Source of the DNA: CAXSBR01 sp964236495
GTDB lineage: Bacteria; Actinomycetota; Actinomycetes; Mycobacteriales; Jatrophihabitantaceae
Assembly: GCA_964236495.1 (NCBI GenBank)
Contig: CAXSBR010000027.1
Span: 1-39,001 of the forward strand
Direction: 5' to 3'
Length of the DNA stretch: 39,001 nucleotides
Below the pieces are notes generated by a model that saw only the letters and a list, made by a program, of their open reading frames with translations, did not search any database and was not told the DNA's origin. How positions within the stretch are numbered: position 1 is the stretch's first letter; every line of letters begins with the position of its first letter. The position numbers and the translations under genes are program-made. Below, piece after piece: positions 16,113 through 24,622 of this stretch.

Positions 16113-17573
16113 TCACTCGGCGTGCTCGTCGGTCGAGTGCGAGTCGGTCAACGTCAGCGCACCCCAGCCCGCCACCAGCCCGACAACCACGGCCAGCGTC
16201 GCGTAGGTCACCCGCTCGCCGTGAAAGAAGGAGGCGACGAGGGCATTGCTCCACCGGCCGTCGGGCAGGGACGTCGTTACCAGCGCGGCGATGAGCGTGC
16301 CGACGACGGCGACTCCGACGCTCGAACCGACTTCCTGCGCGGTGTCGTTGAGTGCGGCGGCGACGGAGGTGCGGTTGCCGGGCATGGCGCTGACGAGCGC
16401 AACCGCACAGATCGTCATGACTGTGCGCAGCCCGACCGTGAACACGACCAGGCACACGGCGATCGCCGGGTAGCCGTGGTCGACGCCCCACGCCAGGCCC
16501 GCAAGTGCCCCGGCGAGCAGGACGGCGCCGATCAGGCAGGCGATGCGATGGCCGAACCGCTTGCCCAGGAATTCCGAGACCGGGGACGCGGCGATCATCG
16601 TGACGATGAGCGGCAGGTTGGCCAGACCGGCGCGCACCGGGCTCCAGCCGTAGGCGTACTGGAAGTGCAGGATGAGCCCGAACATGACGCCGGCCATCGC
16701 GATCGACGTGCCGATCTGGGTCAGTGCGGCGCCGCGGACGGTTCCGGCCTTGAACACCGTGAGGTCGAGCATCGGCTCTGGTGTGCGGCGCTCGTGGCGC
16801 AGGAAGCCGGCCAGCGCCAGCACCGCACCCAGTGCGCTGCCGCACGTCAACACCGAAAGCCAGCCGTGCTCGACGCCGCTGGTCAGCGTGTAGCAGGCCA
16901 GCCCGATCGTGGCGACGCTCAGCACGGCACCGGGGATGTCGAGCGCGTCGTTGGTCAGATCTTCGGCGCGGTCGGCCGGAACGCCGAGGCGCACGCCGAT
17001 CCAGGCGATCAGAGCGATCGGCGCATTGACCACCAGCAGCCACTCCCACCGCACGTGGGCGAGGGCGGTGCCGCCCAGCAGCGGCCCGAGAACAAAGCCG
17101 CTCATGCCGACGACGATCATCACCGTCATCGCGCGCATTCGCAGCGCCTGCTCGTCGAACAGCCGGAAGACCAGCGAGTTGGTGATCGGTGCCATGGCGG
17201 CGGCGGCGATGCCCAAGGCCGCCCGCAGGGCGATCAGCTGGCCGGCTGTCGTCACTGCGAGCACTGCCAGGCTCATCAGTCCGAACGCGGCGAGCCCGAC
17301 CAGCAGAACTCGACGCCGGCCGAGCCGGTCGGCCGCCGAGCCGGCTGTGAGCAGCAGACCGCCGAAGGTCAGCGAGTAGGCGCCGGTGACCCATTGCAGG
17401 CCGGTCGTGCCGCTGCCCAGATTCCGGCCGATGGTCGGCAGGGCGATGGTCAGCAGGGTGTTGTCGACCATCTCCACGAAGAACGCCAGGCACAGGGCGA
17501 ACAGTGGAATCCACGCCGCACGGAGCGACGAGTAGGTGTTGGTGGACTTCGGTTCTACAGCAGTGGTGCTCAT
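16113..17573 (-). CDS. MFS drug exporter of the EmrB/QacA (DHA2, 14-TM) type
   Basis: 486 residues from the ATG at 17573. It begins with LRAAWIPLFALCLAFFVEMV and the motif DNTLLTIALPTIGRNL, characteristic of DHA2 transporters (motif D1). GSAADRLGRRRVLLVGL is MFS motif A, and MIVVGMSGFVLGPLLGG is motif C of antiporters. About 14 hydrophobic helices are present. The family exports drugs or cations by proton antiport at the inner membrane. It is divergent from a TetR regulator, the classic arrangement of an inducible efflux pair. Confidence 0.92.
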   Translation of the reverse strand: MSTTAVEPKSTNTYSSLRAAWIPLFALCLAFFVEMVDNTLLTIALPTIGRNLGSGTTGLQWVTGAYSLTFGGLLLTAGSAADRLGRRRVLLVGLAAFGLMSLAVLAVTTAGQLIALRAALGIAAAAMAPITNSLVFRLFDEQALRMRAMTVMIVVGMSGFVLGPLLGGTALAHVRWEWLLVVNAPIALIAWIGVRLGVPADRAEDLTNDALDIPGAVLSVATIGLACYTLTSGVEHGWLSVLTCGSALGAVLALAGFLRHERRTPEPMLDLTVFKAGTVRGAALTQIGTSIAMAGVMFGLILHFQYAYGWSPVRAGLANLPLIVTMIAASPVSEFLGKRFGHRIACLIGAVLLAGALAGLAWGVDHGYPAIAVCLVVFTVGLRTVMTICAVALVSAMPGNRTSVAAALNDTAQEVGSSVGVAVVGTLIAALVTTSLPDGRWSNALVASFFHGERVTYATLAVVVGLVAGWGALTLTDSHSTDEHAE

Positions 17574-17594
17574 TGCAACACTCCGATCGATCAG

Positions 17595-17640
17595 TGTTCG
17601 AGAATGGGACGCTGTTCGATACACTAGAACAACGTTCGAT
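17595..17640. promoter_or_regulatory. Putative TetR operator and divergent promoters
   Basis: In the spacer between the MFS and TetR genes, TGTTC (17613-17617) and GAACA (17627-17631) form an inverted repeat with a 9-nt spacer. Further GTTCGA copies lie at 17596-17601 and 17634-17639. A -10-like TACACT (17620-17625) on the plus strand sits inside the repeat. Binding of the neighbouring TetR protein here would control both genes; this is inferred from position and symmetry. Confidence 0.5.
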
Positions 17641-17669
17641 CGAGCGCAAGGTGTGGTGGGATAGGCCTC

Positions 17670-18419
17670 ATGACAGCACCGCGACCCCGCGTGCGGCCGA
17701 GTGCGCACCGCCCGGAACGACGCCGCGGCACGGACGGCGCGGGCGGCTCGCGCCGGCGCGCTTCGCTCTCGATGGATGCAGTCGTCGCACAGGCCGTCGC
17801 GATCCTGGACGAGGCCGGCGAGTCGGCCCTGACCTTCCGCGCCCTGGCCCTGCGCCTCGGTGGCGGAGTGGCAAGCATCTACTGGTACGTCTCCAGCAAG
17901 GACGAATTGCTCGACCGGGCGACCGATTCCGTGCTGGCCGGAGTGCTCACTGCGACCGAAAGCTTCACCGGCGCCGACGATCCGATCGACGACCTACGCG
18001 CCATTGCGGTGGCGCTGTTCGACGTCATCGTCGACCGGCCCTGGCTCGGCGGTTACTTCATGCGCGACACCGGCACCCAGCCCAATGGTCTGCTGCTGTA
18101 CGAACGCCTGGGGCAGCAAGCGATGCGGCTGGGCCTGACGTCGCGGCAGAGCTTCCACGCCGTCTCGGCCGTCACGGGCTTCGTCGTCGGCGTCGCCGCC
18201 GACCTCGGCCAGCAGCCGCCGCAGGAGGTCGTGGACGGCAGCGTCACGCGCGAGCAGATGATGCAGCGCTACGCCGACGGATGGCGTCAGCTCGATCCTG
18301 AGATTTTTCCGTTCATCCACCACATCGTCGACGAATTCGCCATCCACAACGACCGCGAACAGTTCGTCGCCGGCCTCGACCTCCTGCTCGCCGGCCTCCG
18401 TCTACAGACTGGCCAGTGA
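17670..18419 (+). CDS. TetR-family transcriptional regulator
   Basis: 249 residues. The DNA-binding domain spans residues ~33-85: SMDAVVAQAVAILDEAGESA, LTFRALALRLGGGVASIYWY (helix-turn-helix), VSSKDELLDRATDSVL. The C-terminal ligand-binding part resembles TetR_C proteins. The first 30 residues are Arg/Pro-rich and may be partly untranslated; a later start is possible. It most likely represses the divergent MFS exporter and is released by the exporter's substrate. Its stop overlaps the GTG of the next small frame. Confidence 0.9.
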   Translation: MTAPRPRVRPSAHRPERRRGTDGAGGSRRRASLSMDAVVAQAVAILDEAGESALTFRALALRLGGGVASIYWYVSSKDELLDRATDSVLAGVLTATESFTGADDPIDDLRAIAVALFDVIVDRPWLGGYFMRDTGTQPNGLLLYERLGQQAMRLGLTSRQSFHAVSAVTGFVVGVAADLGQQPPQEVVDGSVTREQMMQRYADGWRQLDPEIFPFIHHIVDEFAIHNDREQFVAGLDLLLAGLRLQTGQ

Positions 18420-18601
18420 CCGCATCATCAAGGGGCGCCGACCGAGGAGTCGAGGCAAGCCCCGAGGTGGCCGAGTTACGGTCACGCAGCCGCCGGAGCC
18501 CGACACCCGCCGATCTCATCGCGCGCCGTCGCAACCTGCCCAAGGTCGATCCCGAAACGCCCCGCAGCGACTTGGACGGGATCCTGGACGCAACGTTGTG
18601 A
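18416..18601 (+). pseudogene. VapB-like antitoxin remnant
   Basis: The 61-codon frame starts with a GTG that overlaps the TetR stop (GTGA). Its C-terminal half, PTPADLIARRRNLPKVDPET followed by RSDLDGILDATL, resembles the C-terminus of VapB antitoxins (a D-x-LIARAR, PPVDP, FR-x-DLD-x-x-x-D-x-x-L pattern). The N-terminal half does not look like an AbrB or RHH domain, and no VapC follows. It is probably a leftover whose toxin gene has been deleted. It could be translated by coupling to tetR. Confidence 0.4.
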
Positions 18602-18657
18602 CGCACTGGCTACGCCGTCCTAGGTACAGTTATGCGTACGTCAATGCTGGAGGCGCC

Positions 18658-18921
18658 ATGCGGACCATGACCTACTCGCAATCGCGAGCGAACTACGCCG
18701 AAACCCTCAACGCCGTCGTGGACGACCGTGAAGAGGTCGTGATCACCCGGACCGGCCGTGAACCGGTGGTCATCGTCTCGCTGGCCGACTACGAGTCGCT
18801 CAAAGAAACCGCGCAGCTGCTGCGCAACCCAGCCAACGCCAGCCGATTGCTGCGCTCCATCCAGCGTCTGGAGCACGGAGATGGGCTCGAGCGGGAGCTG
18901 ATCACCGACCAGACGGAGTGA
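18658..18921 (+). CDS. yefM: YefM-type antitoxin
   Basis: 87 residues from the ATG at 18658, chosen because GGAGG lies 4 nt upstream; ATG at 18667 is an alternative. MTYSQSRANYAETLNAVVDD, EEVVITRTGREPVVIVSLAD and YESLKETAQLLRNPANASRL match YefM closely. Residues after ~60 form the toxin-binding tail. The protein should neutralise YoeB and repress the operon. Two GTAC half-sites lie upstream at 18624-18627 and 18636-18639, similar to the TGTACA-like sites YefM is known to bind; a TACAGT -10-like box overlaps the first. Confidence 0.93.
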   Translation: MRTMTYSQSRANYAETLNAVVDDREEVVITRTGREPVVIVSLADYESLKETAQLLRNPANASRLLRSIQRLEHGDGLERELITDQTE

Positions 18922-19178
18922 AGCTCGTCTGGGATGAGGATGCCTGGGCCGACTACCTGTGGTGGCAGACGCAAGACAGACGGACGCTGCGTCGCATCAA
19001 CGTTTTGATCGAGGACGTGGCGCGCAACGGCAACGAGGGGATCGGCAAACCCGAGCCGCTCAAGCATGGCTTTCAGGGCTATTGGTCCAGGAGGATCACC
19101 GACGAGCATCGGTTGGTCTATCGCGTGGTCGATGTCGAGATCCGCATCGCCGCATGTCGATACCACTACAGCCGATGA
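18918..19178 (+). CDS. yoeB: YoeB-type mRNA interferase toxin
   Basis: 86 residues with a GTG start overlapping the yefM stop by 4 nt. MKLVWDEDAWADYLWWQTQD, NEGIGKPEPLKHGFQGYWSR, RITDEHRLVYRVVD and ACRYHYS are the family hallmarks. Catalytic residues sit at the same numbers as in E. coli YoeB: E46, R65 and H83. YoeB cuts mRNA in the ribosomal A site. The stop codon overlaps the first ATG of the downstream helicase gene (ATGA). Confidence 0.95.
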   Translation: MKLVWDEDAWADYLWWQTQDRRTLRRINVLIEDVARNGNEGIGKPEPLKHGFQGYWSRRITDEHRLVYRVVDVEIRIAACRYHYSR

Positions 19179-21775
19179 GCCTGCCGTCGCCGATGCAACC
19201 CGCTTCGGCCGCCACTGAGTCCGCTGAGAAGGAAGCTTCGACAATCCTCAGGACCCGGCCGGCTGGCGCGCCGACCGATCCCGACGCGCTGTACGCGGCG
19301 TTTTCGAGCTGGGTCGACGCGCAGGGCATCACGCTCTACCCGGCGCAGGACGAGGCGATCCTCGAGCTCGTCACCGGCACCAACGTCGTGCTGTCCACGC
19401 CGACTGGCTCGGGCAAGTCGCTCGTCGCGGTCGCCGCGCACTACTTCGCGATGGCGACCGGCACGAGGTCGGTCTACACCGCACCGATCAAGGCGCTGGT
19501 GAGCGAGAAGTTCTTCGCCCTGTGCGCGATCTTCGGCTCGGACAACGTCGGCATGGTGACCGGTGACGCCTCGGTCAACGGCGACGCGCCGATCCTGTGC
19601 TGCACCGCCGAGATCCTGGCCAACATTGCTCTGCGCACCGGGGCCGCCAGCGACCTGGGCGTCGTGATCATGGACGAGTTCCACTACTACGCCGATCCCG
19701 ACCGCGGCTGGGCCTGGCAGGTGCCACTGCTCGAACTCAGCAAGGCCCAGTTCCTGCTGATGTCGGCCACCCTGGGCGACACCCGAGAACTCGCCGCCGA
19801 CCTCGCCCGCCGCACCGGCCGGGCGACCGTCACCGTCGCCAACGCGCAGCGGCCTGTTCCGCTGCACCACTACTACGCGCTCACCCCGCTGCACGAGACG
19901 ATCACCGACCTTCTCGGCAGCGGAGAGGCGCCGATCTACGTCGTGCACTTCACGCAGGCCGCGGCCCTCGAGCAGGCGCAGTCGTTGACCAGCATCAACG
20001 TGGCCTCGCGCGCCGAGCGCGACCTCATCGCCGAGACGATCGGTGCGTTCCGGTTCACCGCCGGCTTCGGCAAGGTGCTGTCGCGGCTGGTGCGCCACGG
20101 CATCGGCGTCCACCACGCCGGCATGCTGCCCAAGTACCGGCGCCTTGTCGAGCAGCTCGCCCAGGCCGGGCTGCTCAAGGTCATCTGCGGCACCGACACC
20201 CTCGGTGTCGGTATCAACGTCCCCATCCGGACCGTCGTCTTCGCGGCACTGAGCAAGTACGACGGCGTGCGGCAGCGACAGTTGCAGGTGCGCGAGTTCC
20301 ACCAGATCGCCGGCCGGGCCGGACGAGCCGGCTTCGACACCGCCGGTACCGTCGTCGTTCAGGCGCCCGACCATGAGGTGGAGAACGCCCGCCTGCTCGC
20401 CCGCGCCGGCGACGACGAGAAGAAGCGCCGCCGCATAGTTCGCAAAAAGCCGCCAGAGGGGTTCGTGTCGTGGGGCCAGAACACTCACGAGCGGTTGCAG
20501 ACCGCGGCGCCCGAGGCGCTGGTTGCGCAGTTCGCGGTGACGCCGGCGATGGTGCTCAACGTCGTCGCTCGTCCCGGTGACGCCTTCGCGGCTATGCGCA
20601 ACCTGATCCTGGGCAACCACAGCACACCGGCAGCCCAGCGTGCGCAGGTGCGCGCTGCCATCCGGGCTTACCGCTCGTTGCTGGCCGCCGGCGTGATCGA
20701 GCGGCTCGACCCGCCCGACGCGACCGGACGCACGGTTCGGCTGACCGCCGACCTGCCGTTGAACTTCGCGCTCAATCAGCCGCTGTCGACGTTCGCCCTC
20801 GCCGCACTCGACCTGCTCGACCGCGAATCGGACTCTTACGCCCTCGACGTCGTATCGGTCTTCGAAGCCACCCTCGACGATCCGCGCCAGATCCTGCGGG
20901 CGCAGGAGCACCAGGCCCGCGGCGAGGCGGTCGCTGCGATGAAAGCCGAGGGCATCGAGTACGACGAGCGGATGGAGCTGCTCACCGATGTCACCCATCC
21001 GCGACCGCTGGGCGAGCTGCTCGACGGGGCGTTCGAGATCTACCGGCAGGGCCACCCGTGGCTGAGCGAGGACCAGCTCGCTCCCAAGTCCGTCGTGCGC
21101 GACCTGTGGGAACGCGCGATGACCTTTACCGAATACGTGTCGTTCTACGGCCTGGTCCGCAGCGAGGGATCGGTGCTGCGCTACCTCTCCGATGCGTACC
21201 GCACACTGCGCGCCTCGGTTCCCGCCGCCGCCCGCACCGAGGGACTCGACGACATCACCGAGTGGCTCGGTGCGCTGGTGCGGCAGGTCGACTCCAGCCT
21301 GCTCGACGAGTGGGAACAGCTCACTGCGGGCTCGGCGGATCCGTCTGTCGTCGAAGTGCCCGTTCCTGTGTCGCTGACCGGCAACGTCCGCGCGTTCACC
21401 GTCCTGGTCCGCAACGCGATGTTCCGGCGGGTGGAGCTAGCGGCCCGGCGGCGTTACGACGATCTGGGCGCCCTCGACGCGGCGGCGGGCTGGACGGCCG
21501 ACCGTTGGCGCGAGGCGATCGAGGGCTACTACACCGACTACGACCGGCTGCCGACCGACGCCGACGCGCGCAACCCCGCGCTGCTGTACATCGACCGCAC
21601 GCCCGCTGATCCCTTATCCGCTGATCCCGATCACTGGCTGGTGCGGCAGGTGTTCGACGATCCCGAGGACGACCACGACTGGGGCATCACCGCGACCGTC
21701 GACCTCGCCGGTAGTGACGAAGCCGGCGAGCCCGTCGTCACCGTCCTCGCGGTCGGCCCGTTCCCTGCGTCGTAA
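19175..21775 (+). CDS. Ski2-like DEAD/DEAH helicase with DUF3516
   Basis: 866 residues from the ATG at 19175, which overlaps the yoeB stop; ATG at 19193 is an alternative. Motifs in order: STPTGSGKSLVA (Walker A, ~75-82), YTAPIKALVSEKF (Ia), MDEFHYY (II), LMSATLGD (III), GVHHAGMLPKYRR and ICGTDTLGVGINVPIRTVVF (IV-V), HQIAGRAGRAGFDTAGTVVV (VI). The C-terminal 400 residues are the DUF3516 region found in actinobacterial homologues. The likely activity is ATP-driven RNA or DNA unwinding, by analogy with Ski2/Mtr4. An RNA role next to an mRNA-cutting toxin is suggestive only, because these helicases normally occur without a toxin. Confidence 0.93.
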   Translation: MSLPSPMQPASAATESAEKEASTILRTRPAGAPTDPDALYAAFSSWVDAQGITLYPAQDEAILELVTGTNVVLSTPTGSGKSLVAVAAHYFAMATGTRSVYTAPIKALVSEKFFALCAIFGSDNVGMVTGDASVNGDAPILCCTAEILANIALRTGAASDLGVVIMDEFHYYADPDRGWAWQVPLLELSKAQFLLMSATLGDTRELAADLARRTGRATVTVANAQRPVPLHHYYALTPLHETITDLLGSGEAPIYVVHFTQAAALEQAQSLTSINVASRAERDLIAETIGAFRFTAGFGKVLSRLVRHGIGVHHAGMLPKYRRLVEQLAQAGLLKVICGTDTLGVGINVPIRTVVFAALSKYDGVRQRQLQVREFHQIAGRAGRAGFDTAGTVVVQAPDHEVENARLLARAGDDEKKRRRIVRKKPPEGFVSWGQNTHERLQTAAPEALVAQFAVTPAMVLNVVARPGDAFAAMRNLILGNHSTPAAQRAQVRAAIRAYRSLLAAGVIERLDPPDATGRTVRLTADLPLNFALNQPLSTFALAALDLLDRESDSYALDVVSVFEATLDDPRQILRAQEHQARGEAVAAMKAEGIEYDERMELLTDVTHPRPLGELLDGAFEIYRQGHPWLSEDQLAPKSVVRDLWERAMTFTEYVSFYGLVRSEGSVLRYLSDAYRTLRASVPAAARTEGLDDITEWLGALVRQVDSSLLDEWEQLTAGSADPSVVEVPVPVSLTGNVRAFTVLVRNAMFRRVELAARRRYDDLGALDAAAGWTADRWREAIEGYYTDYDRLPTDADARNPALLYIDRTPADPLSADPDHWLVRQVFDDPEDDHDWGITATVDLAGSDEAGEPVVTVLAVGPFPAS

Positions 21776-21776
21776 T

Positions 21777-21813
21777 CTCGCTTGCAGTGCGCCAGATGGC
21801 GGAAACAAGCGAG
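21777..21813 (+). terminator. Nested stem-loop just after the helicase stop
   Basis: CTCGCTTG (21777-21784) pairs perfectly with CAAGCGAG (21806-21813). Inside the loop CGCC (21790-21793) pairs with GGCG (21798-21801). It begins 2 nt after the helicase stop codon. There is no T-run, so it is either an intrinsic terminator of the T-poor kind found in actinobacteria or an mRNA-stabilising hairpin. Confidence 0.5.
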
Positions 21814-21983
21814 ATCACGAGCCGATTCGCGCGTGGGCAAAGGGTCGGTCGAGCCGGGGTGTCCACCGGGCGTGTTCCGGTCGGGCCGAGCCGGCAGCCA
21901 GGACCGGTGGCGCGTGGCGCGCGTCCACCGGGAGAATCACTTGAGATGCAAGACTTGTCCGCTACCGATGCGAAGGGGCGCTG

Positions 21984-22907
21984 GTGCAGGATCCAACCGC
22001 TTTGTTCACCACAGTGCTGCACCCGAGCGATGCGGCCGAGTCCGGGTTGGTCCGACCGGTGCTGGTCGAGGCGCTCGACGGGTTCGTGGATGCCGGCAGT
22101 GGTCGGCGACTTGCTCGTGAACATCTGCTCAATGCCCTGGACTCGCAATTGGTGGTCCGCTTCGATGTCGATCAGCTGATCGACTATCGGGCACGGCGCC
22201 CAGAGATGACGTTCACCAGTGATCACTGGAGCGGCTATGCCGCGCCGCAGCTGGATGTGCACCTGGTCCGCGATTCCAACGAGGTTCCGTTCCTGCTGCT
22301 GCACGGTCCCGAGCCGGACTTCCAGTGGGAACGATTCATCGCAGCGGTTCGGCAGATCATCGCCGAGTTCGACGTGCGGCTGGTGGTCGGCCTGGCCGCC
22401 ATTCCGATGGCGGTGCCGCACACCAGACCGTCGACGGTCATTGCGCACGGAACTCCCACCGAGCTCGTCGCGGACTATCCCAAATCGCTGCCGACGGTCC
22501 AGGTACCGGGCAGCGTGGGCAACCTGCTGGAGTACCGCCTCGGCGAGGTGGAGACGCCAGCCTGTGGCTTCGCCGTCGCCGTTCCCTACTATCTGGCCAA
22601 CCTCGACTACCCCGACGCGGCGCATCTGCTGCTGGAGTCGGTGGCACACGTCGGGCAACTCTCACTGCCCACCGAAGCTCTGGCCCGCGCGGCCGAGGTG
22701 GTCCGCGGTGACGTCGACCGTCAGATCGCTGACAACGACGAGGTCACCACGCTGGTGGGCCGCCTCGAGCAGGAGTTCGATGACGTGGCCAGCACGCGCG
22801 GCGGCGGCCTGCTCACTGACGGTGCCCGGCTGCCCACCGCCGATGAGCTCGGAGCGGAGTTCGAGAAGTACCTCTCCAATCGACCGGGCAACGACACCTC
22901 GAGCTGA
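21984..22907 (+). CDS. PAC2-family protein (proteasome-assembly-chaperone-like)
   Basis: 307 residues from a GTG at 21984 with AAGGGG upstream. VLVEALDGFVDAGSGRRLAR, LVVRFDVDQLIDYRARRPEM, PFLLLHGPEPDFQWERFIAA and VGLAAIPMAVPHTRPSTVIA are diagnostic of the actinobacterial PAC2 / proteasome assembly chaperone 2 family. NLLEYRLGEVETPACGFAVAVPYYLA follows. The eukaryotic relative helps assemble the 20S proteasome; the bacterial function is not established. Helicase and PAC2 genes run in the same direction, with the hairpin at 21777 between them. Confidence 0.88.
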   Translation: MQDPTALFTTVLHPSDAAESGLVRPVLVEALDGFVDAGSGRRLAREHLLNALDSQLVVRFDVDQLIDYRARRPEMTFTSDHWSGYAAPQLDVHLVRDSNEVPFLLLHGPEPDFQWERFIAAVRQIIAEFDVRLVVGLAAIPMAVPHTRPSTVIAHGTPTELVADYPKSLPTVQVPGSVGNLLEYRLGEVETPACGFAVAVPYYLANLDYPDAAHLLLESVAHVGQLSLPTEALARAAEVVRGDVDRQIADNDEVTTLVGRLEQEFDDVASTRGGGLLTDGARLPTADELGAEFEKYLSNRPGNDTSS

Positions 22908-23023
22908 TCGTCCTCGCCGCCCTCACGTGCATGCGCTCCTCTGGCGCGGGACTCCCCAAGGTGTCGGAACCGAATCATTCTCGAAGGGTTGGCTTCCAGA
23001 CGCGGTGACAGTACGTTCCGACG

Positions 23024-23548
23024 ATGGAGATCATCAATCTGGGCAAGGCGGACGGACTGCCGCCGGTGGACTGGCCCGGCATCGTCGACAAGTTGGAGAC
23101 GGGTTCGAAGCCCGATCCCGACGGCCTGAACGCCCGCACGACGTGGTTGGGCACAGTCAACGAGGACGGCAGCCCGCACGTCACGGCGGTGGGCGCCCTG
23201 TGGCTGGATGGCACGTTCTGGTTTCAGACCGGCACGGGTACGCGCAAGGGCCGCAACGTCGCGCGCGACTCGCGATGCTCGGTCGCGGTGTCAGTTCTCG
23301 AAGCAGATGTCGTGGTCGAAGGCGACGCGACGCTGGTCACTGATCCGGCTGCGTTGGCGCGCGCCGCAAAGGCGTGGGCCGATCAAGGCTGGCCTGCCGA
23401 GCCCGATCCGGGAGGATCTGGGATCACGGCTCCGTTCAACGCACCGTCACAGGGGCCGCCGCCGTGGAATGTCTACCGGATCGAGCCGCGCTCGGCAACG
23501 GTCGTTCTGGCAGCTGAACCGGGCGGCTTGACCCGCTTCCGCTTCTGA
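23024..23548 (+). CDS. Pyridoxamine 5'-phosphate oxidase-fold protein
   Basis: 174 residues from the ATG at 23024. TTWLGTVNEDGSPHVTAVGA, LWLDGTFWFQTGTGTRKGRN and VARDSRCSVAVSVLEADVVV give the split-barrel FMN/F420-binding fold, and the end PPPWNVYRIEPRSATVVLA is typical. In actinobacteria, proteins of this shape often use F420 or FMN; which cofactor applies here cannot be read. It is monocistronic, with a hairpin after it. Confidence 0.85.
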   Translation: MEIINLGKADGLPPVDWPGIVDKLETGSKPDPDGLNARTTWLGTVNEDGSPHVTAVGALWLDGTFWFQTGTGTRKGRNVARDSRCSVAVSVLEADVVVEGDATLVTDPAALARAAKAWADQGWPAEPDPGGSGITAPFNAPSQGPPPWNVYRIEPRSATVVLAAEPGGLTRFRF

Positions 23549-23588
23549 GCCCGTGAGCGGCCCAACCGCTGTCTATAGGGAACGGCTT

Positions 23589-23608
23589 GACCAAAAGCTC
23601 GTTTGGTC
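23589..23608. terminator. Hairpin between convergent genes
   Basis: GACCAAA (23589-23595) and TTTGGTC (23602-23608) pair perfectly around a 6-nt loop. It lies 40 nt past the stop of the oxidase-fold gene and 40 nt from the stop of the convergent EamA gene, as expected for a shared bidirectional terminator. No long T-run follows on either strand. Confidence 0.45.
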
Positions 23609-23648
23609 GGGCTGCGAGTTGAGGCAGCGGGGGATTGGCAGGCAGTCG

Positions 23649-24482
23649 CTATCGGGCGATGAGGACGACGGCGCCGGCGGCGACCGCTAGCCCCACCCGC
23701 TGCAGCCGGCCGGTGTGTTCCTTGAGCAGACCGACGGCGAGCAGGACCGTGCCGGCCGGATACAGCGCGGTGATGACGCTGGCGATCGACAGATAGCCGT
23801 GCCGGGTGGCGAGCAGGAAGAAGAGGTTTGCGCCGGCGTCCAGAACGCCGGAGCCCGCTGCGAGCAAAAGTAGACGACCCCGCAGCGCCGTCACCGCGCC
23901 GGTGCGCACGGCGACCGGAACCACCAGGGCGGCCGCGGTAATGCGGGCGATAACGACTGGCCAGAGGCCCGATCCGGCGTCACTGCGGGCCAGGCAGACG
24001 AAGTAGAAGCCGAATCCGACGCCGGCGCCCAGCGCCATCAGCAGCGCCGTACGTCCGATCGGCCCGTGCGGGGCGTCGTCGGGGGTACGGCTGATCATCA
24101 CCACGGCGAGCATGCCGGCGAGCATGCCGAGCCAGGCCAGCGCGCTCGGGCGTTCACCGAGCACGACGCCGAACAGCACCGGCACCGCGGCCGACAGCAG
24201 TGCGGTGATGGGGGAGACGACGTTCATCGGCGCGCGACCGAGCGCGGTGTAGAGCAGGGCCACCCCACCGAGGCCGATCGCGCCGGCACCGATGCTCCAC
24301 ATCAACGTCGACCACGACACCTGGCCGGGGAACAGTGGCAGCAGCGCCGCCATCGCGACCGCTCCGACCGGGTCGCCGTACAGCAGAACCGTGGCCGCCT
24401 TGGTGCCGCGGGAGGCCAGCCCGCCGGCGAAGTCGCTCACCCCGTAGAAGGCGGCCGCTAGGAGAGCGAGGACGACGGTCAT
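23649..24482 (-). CDS. EamA/DMT-superfamily transporter
   Basis: 277 residues with ten hydrophobic helices in two EamA repeats. MTVVLALLAAAFYGVSDFAGG starts repeat 1, VVSPITALLSAAVPVLFGVVLGERPS ends it, and the second repeat ends ITALYPAGTVLLAVGLLKEH. The sequence pairs (SP-x-x-ALLSA / YPAGTVLLA) are the usual DMT half-repeat ends. It is an inner-membrane metabolite exporter of unknown substrate. It is followed by no other gene and preceded by the hydrolase 140 nt upstream on the same strand. Confidence 0.88.
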   Translation of the reverse strand: MTVVLALLAAAFYGVSDFAGGLASRGTKAATVLLYGDPVGAVAMAALLPLFPGQVSWSTLMWSIGAGAIGLGGVALLYTALGRAPMNVVSPITALLSAAVPVLFGVVLGERPSALAWLGMLAGMLAVVMISRTPDDAPHGPIGRTALLMALGAGVGFGFYFVCLARSDAGSGLWPVVIARITAAALVVPVAVRTGAVTALRGRLLLLAAGSGVLDAGANLFFLLATRHGYLSIASVITALYPAGTVLLAVGLLKEHTGRLQRVGLAVAAGAVVLIAR

Positions 24483-24622
24483 GGCCCGGCGAGGCTACCT
24501 GTCGCGCTGCGCTGCCACTGGTGGGCCGCCGCTGCCCCTGCTGGCACGCTGCTGTGCCGCTGCGCCGGCGCCGCGCCCTGCCGCCCCGCCGTGCTCGCTG
24601 TGTCGGGCGGCTCGGCGACGGC

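Noticed and set aside
15933..17627. 564-codon plus-strand open frame opposite the MFS exporter
   Set aside because: It is an antisense shadow: rich in Arg, Gln, Asp and His with no family motif, while the minus strand encodes a clear 14-helix transporter.
19166..21055. 629-codon minus-strand open frame opposite the helicase
   Set aside because: No motifs, and composition mirrors the helicase codons. The helicase carries all its motifs on the plus strand.
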